Source: DAIRDK01 sp035403225
Lineage (GTDB): Bacteria > Bacteroidota > Bacteroidia > Bacteroidales > FEN-979
Reading direction: 5' to 3'
Length of the DNA stretch: 55,799 bases
Assembly (NCBI GenBank): GCA_035403225.1
Contig: DAONET010000017.1
Coordinates: 1 to 55,799, forward strand
The notes beneath the pieces were generated by a model. It was given only the letters and a program-made list of their open reading frames with translations, did not search any database and was not told the DNA's origin. A program made the translations under genes and the position numbers. Each line of letters opens with the position of its first letter. The first letter of the stretch is position 1. Positions 30,766-38,230 of the stretch are shown one piece after another.

Positions 30766-32925
30766 TTATTGCAGCGGAGTAACGACTTCGAGCAGTTCGG
30801 GAAGATCCATCCCGATCTTTTTCAGATGGTCGATGGTCGGTACTCCGTTCTTATTCCATCCGCGGCGCTGATACACGGCGTCTAACAGTTTTTCGTACTG
30901 ATCTTCCCGGTATTTGCGCAAGACAGCCATTTTTTCTTCGGTTGTCTTTCCGGTGGGATCGTACCCTGCCTTCTCGATGAGTTGTTTGTCGTACCGTTCG
31001 GCCCGTGATTCATATTCTTCTTTGGTCACAGGTCCTGCCGCGCGGTAAGGCTGGGCATCGTTCTTCCGGAGGCCCTTTCCGAGACGGATGTTAAAGATGC
31101 GTTGGAAGTTATATACTCGTTCCGACTGGCGGATCAACTCTTCTTTGTCGATGTTCAGTCCGGTCACGGTGTTGAAGATCGTAACGTAGTTATCCACATG
31201 TTCGGGCACTTTAGCCGGCTCGCTGGTTTGCGCGTTATCGGCCGGTTCGACGTCGTTCCATGGCAGTTTACAGAAACCCGCCAGTCCGAACCAGGTACGG
31301 AACATCGGGAAGTAATGCAGCGCTTCCGCTTTGTTTTCGAAAGTGGGGATCTGGTTGTTCACCATGTCCATAAAGATCAGCCAGGCCTCATCGTGTTGCG
31401 GTCCTTTGTTGGTCATCGCGTATCCGCCTTGTTGTGCCAGCGACTCTTTGGAGACGTACTGTGAATACTCGAGGCCTTTGTTTTCCATGCCGATATCCTG
31501 AAGGAATTGCGGGTCGCCCCAGCCTTTTTCGGCAAAGATCTGTTTCATCTTGTGCACGCCCTGGCCGGCAATCAGTCCGAATCCTTCTCCCTTGGAGACC
31601 AGGTGCAGCAGTTCCATGGCAGCATCGGCATTTCCGAAATTCAGTTTCAATCCGCCGGTACGTTCTTCATTCAGAATTCCATTCTCATAACATTCCATCA
31701 GAAAGCCCATGATCGTCCCCCAGGAGATGGTGCAGATGCCATAGGTATCGCAATAGAAATTGGCTTCGATGGTGTAGTCGGGGTTGAAGATGCCGGCAAT
31801 AGAACCCAGGGAAGAAGTGGTTTCGTATTCGGGTCCGTCGACAATCACTTTCTCTCCTTTATAGGGACCGGTGCGGAGTTCATAGTTGTCGACCCCTTTG
31901 GCGCAGGCCATGTTACAGCCTACCCAGCAACCATCGGGGATGTTCTGGGTGAAGTACGATTTCCATACATCACCGCGGATCTTATAGGCGTCGGGGTGAC
32001 TGCCGAACTTGAAATTCTTGACCGGCAGGAGGTCGTAGTCGTTCATGATATGGGTCAGGTGAGCCGTTCCTTTTGAACGCATCTCGCACTGTTTGTCGTC
32101 GAGTTCGCGCATTTCTTTGTTGAACTTGCGGCCCCTTTCCTGGATGATTTCCAGGTTAGCGACATTATTGCGGTTGCTTCCGATCCCTTTCACATGCGCC
32201 ACGATGGCTTTCACCTTTTTATCGCGCAGCACGGTGCCGATACCGCCTCTGCCGGCTTGTTTCAGCCTGACTTTTTTTCGTTTCAGATCGTAAAAGCTGA
32301 AGTTCAGCATCCCGATCAGGGAATGTTCGGCGGCAGTCCCTGCCGAAACAACGCCAACATTGTATTTGTCTTTTTCATTCCCTTCTACCGCCATCATTTC
32401 GTGCAGTTCTTCTGCCAGCACATGACTGTCGGAGGGAAGATCGCCTGCTTCGTATATTTCAATCGCTTCACTGGCTTCGTCAAAGACGATGAGCACTTCC
32501 TTATCGGATTTTCCCTTGATCTCCAGCGCGTCGAAACCGCAGAATTTCAGGAAGGGCCCGAAGAATCCGCCTACGTTTGAATCGACGACAATATCCGTTT
32601 CCGGACTGATCGCGCAGCAAATGGCTTTCCCCGAACCGGAATACTGTGTTATTCCACAGCAGGGGCCACCGGAGATCACGATCTCGTTGTCGGGATCATT
32701 CCACTTGGTAGTCGGTTTTGTTTCGTCCCAAAGAAGACGGAGATCAAAGCCTTTCCCGCCAATGAATTTATCTTTCATCTGTTGCGTGACGGGTTTCTCC
32801 CTGAAAGAATAATCGCCTACATTGATAAAGATCGTCCGGTTGTTATAGCCTTTCTCGATGGGCGCCCAGGTATATGGGTACCGGGCAAGCAACGCATGTT
32901 TTTGTTTGAATTCTGCAAAGGTCAT
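30766..32925 (-). CDS. aor: Aldehyde:ferredoxin oxidoreductase family protein (tungsten-pterin enzyme)
   Basis: A 719-residue member of the AOR family, cytoplasmic enzymes that oxidise aldehydes to acids with ferredoxin, using a bis-pterin tungsten centre and one 4Fe-4S cluster. The N-terminal domain has GGKGFDLRLLW and ISGGPCCGITQYSGSGK. A cluster motif CWVGCNMAC (CX3CX3C) sits mid-protein, and a possible fourth Cys is in LAGFCKLPW. The C-terminal end YQRRGWNKNGVPTIDHLKKIGM is family-like. The start at 32925 is chosen because an upstream in-frame ATG (32955) is overlapped by the -7 element. It is longer than the roughly 610 residues of archaeal AOR. Nearby wtp/moa/moe genes supply its cofactor. 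The aldehyde substrate is unknown. Confidence 0.93.
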   Translation of the reverse strand: MTFAEFKQKHALLARYPYTWAPIEKGYNNRTIFINVGDYSFREKPVTQQMKDKFIGGKGFDLRLLWDETKPTTKWNDPDNEIVISGGPCCGITQYSGSGKAICCAISPETDIVVDSNVGGFFGPFLKFCGFDALEIKGKSDKEVLIVFDEASEAIEIYEAGDLPSDSHVLAEELHEMMAVEGNEKDKYNVGVVSAGTAAEHSLIGMLNFSFYDLKRKKVRLKQAGRGGIGTVLRDKKVKAIVAHVKGIGSNRNNVANLEIIQERGRKFNKEMRELDDKQCEMRSKGTAHLTHIMNDYDLLPVKNFKFGSHPDAYKIRGDVWKSYFTQNIPDGCWVGCNMACAKGVDNYELRTGPYKGEKVIVDGPEYETTSSLGSIAGIFNPDYTIEANFYCDTYGICTISWGTIMGFLMECYENGILNEERTGGLKLNFGNADAAMELLHLVSKGEGFGLIAGQGVHKMKQIFAEKGWGDPQFLQDIGMENKGLEYSQYVSKESLAQQGGYAMTNKGPQHDEAWLIFMDMVNNQIPTFENKAEALHYFPMFRTWFGLAGFCKLPWNDVEPADNAQTSEPAKVPEHVDNYVTIFNTVTGLNIDKEELIRQSERVYNFQRIFNIRLGKGLRKNDAQPYRAAGPVTKEEYESRAERYDKQLIEKAGYDPTGKTTEEKMAVLRKYREDQYEKLLDAVYQRRGWNKNGVPTIDHLKKIGMDLPELLEVVTPLQ

Positions 32926-32952
32926 ATCTCGGTTTTTTTGGGATTCAATTCG

Positions 32953-32960
32953 CAAAAATA
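32953..32960 (-). promoter_or_regulatory. -7 promoter element of the AOR gene
   Basis: TATTTTTG on the minus strand, 28 bases before the ATG at 32925. The 24-bp palindrome at 32965-32988 covers its -33 region. Confidence 0.6.
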
Positions 32961-32964
32961 GGCA

Positions 32965-32988
32965 TTATCGTAAAGGATTTTACGATAA
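32965..32988. promoter_or_regulatory. Second palindrome in the AOR promoter, TTATCGTAAA-N4-TTTACGATAA
   Basis: Perfect 10-bp arms (32965-32974 and 32979-32988). It occupies the -33 region of the AOR promoter and differs in sequence from the CGATATG box next to it, so a second regulator may act here. A one-mismatch half-site, TTAACGATAA, occurs at 29121-29130 before the P5C dehydrogenase gene. Confidence 0.65.
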
Positions 32989-33000
32989 AGTCAAAAAATA

Positions 33001-33024
33001 CGATATGTTGGAAAATGCATATCG
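33001..33024. promoter_or_regulatory. Inverted repeat CGATATG-N10-CATATCG upstream of AOR (putative ModE operator)
   Basis: Arms at 33001-33007 and 33018-33024, the same box as 29024-29047, centred about 65 bases upstream of the expected AOR transcription start. It lies just past the stop codon of the carboxyltransferase gene. Confidence 0.8.
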
Positions 33025-33033
33025 GCGCGGCAA

Positions 33034-34922
33034 TCACGACCTCCCGAGATCTTCTTCGGGGTAGGTGAGTCCCTGCCAATGATAGAGTCCGTCGAGGAGC
33101 CGTTTTTCCTTTTCCCCGGGGCTGAGTCNNNNNNNNNNNNNNNNNNNNNNNNNNNNNNNNNNNNNNNNNNNNNNNNNNNNNNNNNNNNNNNNNNNNNNNN
33201 NNNNNNNNNNNNNNNNNNNNNNNNNNNNTGCCAATGATAGAGTCCGTCGAGGAGCCGTTTTTCCTTTTCCCCGGGGCTGAGTCGTTCGTAAGCTTCCCTG
33301 GCTTCTTTTTCTTTGCGGCGTTTTTCTTCTTCGATCATCCAGATATTCCGGGTGTATGATTCTTCCACCCGTCTTGTCAGAAAATCGCGGGCGACGGTGG
33401 GGAAGAGCTCCAGCAGAAGCTCATCCTTTTCATTGTCAGCCAGTTTCATGTCGCCGTATTCCTCAAACACCGTATTTTCCTGTTTCTTGTAATTTTTAGC
33501 GTCGTAGGCAACTTCTTCTCTTACGCCGGTCAGTTGTTCCCGGAAATCGGGATCGATGGGGATCGGGGTTTTTCCGTAGAGGCCTTTGACCAGGTTGACG
33601 TACTGGATCGATTTGGTGGTGAAGAAAGGTTGATCTTTGTTCTCATCGATGACGCAGTTCACTGCCTGAACGCCGACGATCTGGCTGGTAGGGGTGACCA
33701 GGGGAGGGCATCCCGATTTGATACGGACCAGCGGAACCAGTTCCAGCACCCTGGGAAGCAGGTGGTCGAGCTTCAGCTGTTTCAGCTGAGCCAGCATGTT
33801 GGTATACATTCCGCCCGGGATCTCGGCCCTTTTTACCACTTCGTTCGGGGCCGGGAAATTGAAGTATTGCTCGATGGCCTGGCATGCGTTCAGCAACGCT
33901 TCTTCGTTGTCTCTCCGCGCCATGACGATCGCCTTGGTAAATAACCGGTTGATCTCCTTCGGGAGTTTATAGGAGGAGATGTCAAATTCGATCGGGAATT
34001 GTTTATAGCTGTCGTAATCGGCCAGTTCCTCGCGGATGGTCTTCAATTCCTTGTTGATGGCGGTTACTGCTTTCAGGTTCACCCCGGTGTCGATGCCTAG
34101 GCGGTCGCAGAAGATCTGGATGATCTCGAACGAAGGCGCGGCAGGACCACCGGCGAAATTCATGATGGAGGTATCGACGATATCAGCGCCGTTGATGATG
34201 GCCATCAGCGTGGATGCCACTCCGTATCCGGGAGTGCAATGCGTGTGGAAGTCAACAGGCAGGTTTATCTCTTGCTTCAGGGCTTTCACCAGCTTACCGC
34301 TCGTCGAGGGAGGAATGAGGCCTGCCATGTCCTTCACGGAGATCATATCGGCGCCCATTGCTTCAAACTCTTTGGCTTTCTCCACAAAATAATCGATCGT
34401 GAAGATGTTATGCGGCAAGGATTTCAGTTGAATCCATGATTTGAATTTCTGCCTGGCAGAAAATTTCGGATCGATGGTATAACTGAGTGCACAGTCGGCA
34501 AGGCCGCCATTCTCTTTGACGTACTTGATGGTCGACCGTACATTGTTTGTATCGTTCAATGCATCGAAGATGCGCATGATGTCAATGCCCGAGCGGATAG
34601 CGTTGCGGTTGAATCCTTCAATCACCGTTTCAGGATAGGGATTGTATCCGTAGATATTGCGTCCGCGTGAAAGAGCGGTCAGTTTTGAGGTGCCACCGAT
34701 GGCATCACGGAGGCTTTCCAGACGTGTCCAGGGGTTTTCATCAAGGTAACGCATGATGGAGTCCGGAACGGCTCCTCCCCACACCTCCATGGCATAAAAA
34801 TGAGCGTCTTTGTAAAGCGGCAAAACCTGTTCGACCTGCCGTTGATTCATTCGCGTTGCAAACAGCGATTGCTGACCATCTCGTAAGGTGAGATCCCTGA
34901 TGAGCAATTTTTTTCGAGGCAT
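33034..34922 (-). CDS. Carboxyltransferase subunit (oxaloacetate decarboxylase alpha/pyruvate carboxylase B type) without biotin domain
   Basis: A biotin-dependent carboxyltransferase of the OadA/PycB/transcarboxylase 5S group, moving a carboxyl group between carboxybiotin and pyruvate/oxaloacetate. The DRE-TIM barrel shows RDLTLRDGQQSLFATRM at the start, the carbamylated-lysine segment ADMISVKDMAGLI and the metal-binding HTHCTPGYG. A conserved carboxylase domain follows. The gene spans a gap flanked by a 55-bp duplication; collapsing copy plus N run (155 bp) restores one frame of 577 residues ending TYPEEDLGRS. No biotinyl AMKM motif is present, so a separate biotin carrier must partner it. 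The start MPRKKLLIRD is preferred over upstream ATGs because the -7 element is at 34976-34983. Confidence 0.9.
33074..33128. repeat. 55-bp direct repeat, left copy (contig-end overlap)
   Basis: Identical to 33229-33283 across the N run in the carboxyltransferase gene. Collapsing one copy restores the frame. Confidence 0.93.
33129..33228. other. Assembly gap between overlapping contig ends in the carboxyltransferase gene
   Basis: 100 N with the same 55 bp on both sides. The true gap is negative. Confidence 0.93.
33229..33283. repeat. 55-bp direct repeat, right copy (contig-end overlap)
   Basis: Second copy of 33074-33128. Confidence 0.93.
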
Positions 34923-34975
34923 TGTATTGAAATTTTTATAGTTAGAAATTCGTACTTTCAGTATATACCATATTA

Positions 34976-34983
34976 CAAAGGTA
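34976..34983 (-). promoter_or_regulatory. -7 promoter element of the carboxyltransferase gene
   Basis: TACCTTTG on the minus strand, 53 bases before the ATG at 34922. Confidence 0.6.
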
Positions 34984-35006
34984 CTGAAATGATGGACACT
35001 TTTTCG

Positions 35007-35014
35007 TAATTTTG
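35007..35014 (+). promoter_or_regulatory. -7 promoter element of the thiF-like gene
   Basis: TAATTTTG, 29 bases before the ATG at 35044, diverging from the carboxyltransferase promoter. Confidence 0.6.
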
Positions 35015-35043
35015 CGATACTCATGAAATAATTCAGCAAGAAG

Positions 35044-35652
35044 ATGACGTTCGACGAGATCTGGGATATCCTGAGCAGGAAAACGGTCGGCATCGCCGGG
35101 TTAGGCGGCCTTGGGTCGAATTGTGCGGCGGCCCTGACACGGTGCGGCATTGGAACCCTGGTGCTTGCTGATTTCGACATCGTCTCGGAAAGCAACCTTA
35201 ACCGGCAGTTTTATTTTCATGATCAGGTGGGGATGAAAAAGACATCCGCTCTCACGGAGAACCTGCTCCGCATCCGGCCTTCCGTGGTGATCAGAGCCCT
35301 GGATGTGAGGTTGAACGAGGAGAATATCCGGGAAATCTTCGGTCAGTGCGATGTCCTCATCGAAGCGTTTGATCAGGCCTGCCAGAAGCAGATGTTGGTG
35401 GAGACGGTGCTGACGCAGATGCCCCAGACGCCGTTGATAGTGGGTATCGGGATGGCCGGATGGGGAATGAACGACTCCATCCATTGCCGGAGATCGGGTA
35501 ACCTGATCATCTGCGGGGATGAAGTCTCCGAGATCTCGCCTTCGCTTCCGCCCATTGCTCCCCGGGTTGGTATCGTGTCGAATATGCAGGCCAATGTGGC
35601 GCTGGAAATACTGTTAAACGACGGCTGTAAGCATGGAAATATTACTGAATAA
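35044..35652 (+). CDS. ThiF/MoeB/HesA family sulfur-carrier adenylyltransferase, short form
   Basis: A 202-residue E1-like enzyme that would adenylate the C-terminal Gly-Gly of a ubiquitin-like sulfur carrier. The ATP-binding motif is GIAGLGGLGSNCAAAL. The acidic/NLNRQF segment (LADFDIVSESNLNRQFYF) holds the catalytic residues, and KTSALTENLLRIRP is typical. The zinc-binding CxxC pairs and rhodanese domain of full-length MoeB are absent, as in short ThiF proteins. It overlaps the carrier gene by 20 bp. No thiG, thiH or thiC follows, and the neighbours are AOR and cofactor genes, so a role in pterin sulfuration in place of MoeB is possible. Thiamine synthesis is the alternative. Confidence 0.88.
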   Translation: MTFDEIWDILSRKTVGIAGLGGLGSNCAAALTRCGIGTLVLADFDIVSESNLNRQFYFHDQVGMKKTSALTENLLRIRPSVVIRALDVRLNEENIREIFGQCDVLIEAFDQACQKQMLVETVLTQMPQTPLIVGIGMAGWGMNDSIHCRRSGNLIICGDEVSEISPSLPPIAPRVGIVSNMQANVALEILLNDGCKHGNITE

Positions 35653-35836
35653 CACAAAAGAACAGATCGAAGCCGGAACGTTGAGTGTCACCGGTTTGCT
35701 CGCCCTCAAGAATTATACCTTCAAGATGCTGGTGATCAAGATTAACGGTAACCTGATCCCCAAGGATCAGTATGAGACCACCTTCATCCACGACGGGGAT
35801 GATGTGATGGTTCTTCATCTCATCAGCGGCGGTTGA
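35633..35836 (+). CDS. ThiS/MoaD-like sulfur carrier protein
   Basis: A 67-residue beta-grasp protein ending in the diagnostic Gly-Gly (VLHLISGG), the site adenylated by the upstream ThiF-like enzyme and then thiocarboxylated. The segment LIPKDQYETTFIHDGDDV is closest to ThiS. Start MEILLNNTKE. It overlaps the previous gene by 20 bp, so the pair is translated together. No MPT synthase large subunit (moaE) is seen in the window. Whether this carrier feeds thiamine, pterin cofactor or another pathway is open. Confidence 0.88.
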   Translation: MEILLNNTKEQIEAGTLSVTGLLALKNYTFKMLVIKINGNLIPKDQYETTFIHDGDDVMVLHLISGG

Positions 35837-35862
35837 TGCCGGATTCTCCGCACAGGTAATGC

Positions 35863-37158
35863 TTATACCACTTCCGCTACCACGAAGGTGCTCCCGCCTA
35901 CGAAGATCAGGTCTTCATCATCGGCGGCCTGTCGTGCGGCCGCCAGCGCTTGCTTCACCGACGGGTAATCGTTTCCCTTTAATCCGTTCCCGTGCGCCAT
36001 CTGTGCCAGTTCACGCGCATTCATGCCCCGGGGGACATTGGCTTTACAGAAATAGTAAGTAGCGTCAGAGGGAAGCATCTTCAGGATGGTCTTCAGGTCT
36101 TTGTCCGACACAGCGCCGAAAACGAAATGCAGGCGTTGATGGGGTGTTTGCGCGATCTGAGCCAGGACGTACCTGAGTCCGCCTTCGTTGTGGCCGGTGT
36201 CGCAGATGGTCAGGGGCTTTTTGCCCAACACCTGCCACCTCCCCGATAGCCCTGTGTTCCGGATCACTTTCCCGATGCCGTCTACCACCTGCCGGTCGGT
36301 TACCGGGTACCCGGCGGCTCGCAGCACGGAAACGACGCCCATGACGGTGATGATGTTCTTTTCCTGGTAGATGCCCGGCAGGGGAGAGGAGACATGCCAG
36401 CTTTTCTCCCCGTCACGCTGAAGAACGATCAGGTCGAGTTCGGTCACCGCTTTCCTGCCCGGGTCTGCCGGCGTTGCGGTAAAAAGCTGATCAGCAAAAA
36501 GGACGGGGGCCCCGCACGCTGCGGCTTGGTGGCGAAAGACCGGTTCGGTCTCGGGTTGTGTCTCTCCGATGACCACCGGAACGGATGGTTTGATGATGCC
36601 GGCTTTCTCCAGGGCAATTTTCTCAAGCGTGTCGCCCAGAAACTGCATGTGGTCAAAGCTGATGTTCGTGATCACGGAGACCACGGGGGTGATCACGTTG
36701 GTTGAATCGAGACGGCCGCCGAGGCCGGTCTCGATGACTGCGATGTCGGTATTCTCTTCCCGGAAGTATTCAAACGCCAGGGCGGTGGTCATCTCGAAGA
36801 ACGAGGGGTGAAGGTGTTCAAATTCCGTACGCAGGCGGGTGATGAAGGAGGCGACTTTGGAGCGGGGGATCATCCTCCCGTCGATGCGGATCCGCTCGCG
36901 GAAGTCTTTGAGGTGAGGCGAGGTGAACAACCCCGTCTTCAACCCGGCTTCCTGGAGGATGGAGGCCAGCATGTGCGAGACCGATCCTTTCCCGTTGGTG
37001 CCGGCGACATGGATCGTACGCAGCTGATGTTGCGGGTTGCCCAGGGAGCGGCAGAGTTCCGTGATATTGCCCAGGTCGGGTTTATAGGCGGCGGCCCCGA
37101 TGCGGTGAAACATCGGTAACTGCGAAAAGATATATTCGAGTGATTGACTATAGTTCAT
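35863..37158 (-). CDS. folC: Folylpolyglutamate synthase/dihydrofolate synthase
   Basis: A 431-residue Mur-ligase-like ATPase adding glutamate to dihydropteroate and folates. The P-loop is VAGTNGKGSVSHMLAS near residue 53. Also present are TSPHLKDFRERIRIDG, the ETGLGGRLDSTNVI segment with metal-binding residues, the NISFDHMQFLGDTLE loop and a C-terminal domain with CDTGHNEGG. The start MNYSQSLEYIF is chosen over an ATG 12 codons upstream because this one begins the conserved part and gives an 11-bp overlap with anmK, typical of the operon murF-anmK-folC. Confidence 0.95.
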   Translation of the reverse strand: MNYSQSLEYIFSQLPMFHRIGAAAYKPDLGNITELCRSLGNPQHQLRTIHVAGTNGKGSVSHMLASILQEAGLKTGLFTSPHLKDFRERIRIDGRMIPRSKVASFITRLRTEFEHLHPSFFEMTTALAFEYFREENTDIAVIETGLGGRLDSTNVITPVVSVITNISFDHMQFLGDTLEKIALEKAGIIKPSVPVVIGETQPETEPVFRHQAAACGAPVLFADQLFTATPADPGRKAVTELDLIVLQRDGEKSWHVSSPLPGIYQEKNIITVMGVVSVLRAAGYPVTDRQVVDGIGKVIRNTGLSGRWQVLGKKPLTICDTGHNEGGLRYVLAQIAQTPHQRLHFVFGAVSDKDLKTILKMLPSDATYYFCKANVPRGMNARELAQMAHGNGLKGNDYPSVKQALAAARQAADDEDLIFVGGSTFVVAEVV

Positions 37159-38230
37159 GTGTTCCTTGTTTTCCGGCGTATATGGCGCCGCCAATGGCGT
37201 CCCTCGAGGCTCCCGTGACCGAACGGAGGGTGTTTGACTGCCCTGTCACCCGCAGGACTCCGAGGAAAGCAAATATCAGGGCTTCTTTAAACGATATCGT
37301 ACGATCGTCGGGCAGCACCGGCTCATGACAGGTCTGTTTCCGGAGGAGGTCGATCAGGAAACGGTTATAGGCTCCCCCGCCGGTCACGAGGATGCTCCCT
37401 TTCCGCTGTCCGGAGCAGGCTTTCGCAATCTGACCGGCCATATGATGACAAACGGTGTGCAGCTTGTCTTCTAACGGAATGCCGGAACGATCGATCACCG
37501 GGTTGAACGTCGATAACACCCATTCTTTCCCGAGCGACTTGGGTGGCCTCAGGGAGTAATAAGGGAGGCTGTTCAACTCCTCCAGCAGTCCGGGGTTCAG
37601 CCGTCCCCGTGAAGCCAGGAGACCATCTTTGTCGTAGTCTTTCCCTGCCATCCCGGCCAGCCGGTTCAGCACGATGTTAACAGGACAAATATCGAAGGCG
37701 ACCCTCTTGTTTCGTGATTCGTACGATACGTTGGCGAAGCCGCCCAGGTTGAGGCAGAAGGCGTACTGATGAAAGAGTTGCCGGTCGCCGGCCGGCACCA
37801 GGGGGGCGCCTTGTCCGCCGAGGGCGACATCGTTGGTGCGAAAGTCGCAGACTACCGGAAGGCCTGTCTCGGCCGCGATGGCTGCCCCATCACCGATCTG
37901 CAGCGTCATCTTGCGCGATGGTTGGTGGAAGATGGTGTGCCCGTGAGAGGCAATGAAATCGGGCCGGAGATGGTGTCTCCGGATAAACCGGTTGACGGCG
38001 GACCCGATCAGGTGGCCGTAATCAGCGTGGGTAATGGCCAGGTCAAGGGCGTTGAGACTTTCCACATTGGCGAGCCGTTTTTTCCAGGCCGGCGTATACG
38101 AAACCGTCTGAGCCTGTTCAATGGTATACTGCCAGCCGTCGTTTTCCGGGGTGAAAATGCAGCTGGCGATATCCAGCCCGTCAAGGGAGGTGCCCGACAT
38201 TACGCCGATGACCCGGTATTGTTGTTTCAT
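37148..38230 (-). CDS. anmK: Anhydro-N-acetylmuramic acid kinase
   Basis: A 360-residue sugar kinase of cell-wall recycling, converting anhydro-MurNAc to MurNAc-6-phosphate. The N-terminal phosphate loop is GVMSGTSLDGLDIA. SHGHTIFHQP and GDGAAIAAETGLPVVCDFR follow, with a conserved catalytic Asp in the FRTNDVALGGQGAPLVP segment and the C-terminal VTGGGAYNRFL. Length is typical. Its start overlaps the murF stop by 4 bp and its end overlaps folC, so the three are translated from one message. Confidence 0.95.
   Translation of the reverse strand: MKQQYRVIGVMSGTSLDGLDIASCIFTPENDGWQYTIEQAQTVSYTPAWKKRLANVESLNALDLAITHADYGHLIGSAVNRFIRRHHLRPDFIASHGHTIFHQPSRKMTLQIGDGAAIAAETGLPVVCDFRTNDVALGGQGAPLVPAGDRQLFHQYAFCLNLGGFANVSYESRNKRVAFDICPVNIVLNRLAGMAGKDYDKDGLLASRGRLNPGLLEELNSLPYYSLRPPKSLGKEWVLSTFNPVIDRSGIPLEDKLHTVCHHMAGQIAKACSGQRKGSILVTGGGAYNRFLIDLLRKQTCHEPVLPDDRTISFKEALIFAFLGVLRVTGQSNTLRSVTGASRDAIGGAIYAGKQGTHEL

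Noticed and set aside
34343..34351. CATATCGG in the carboxyltransferase gene as a third operator half
   Set aside because: No opposing CGATATG at the right distance, and it is in conserved coding sequence.
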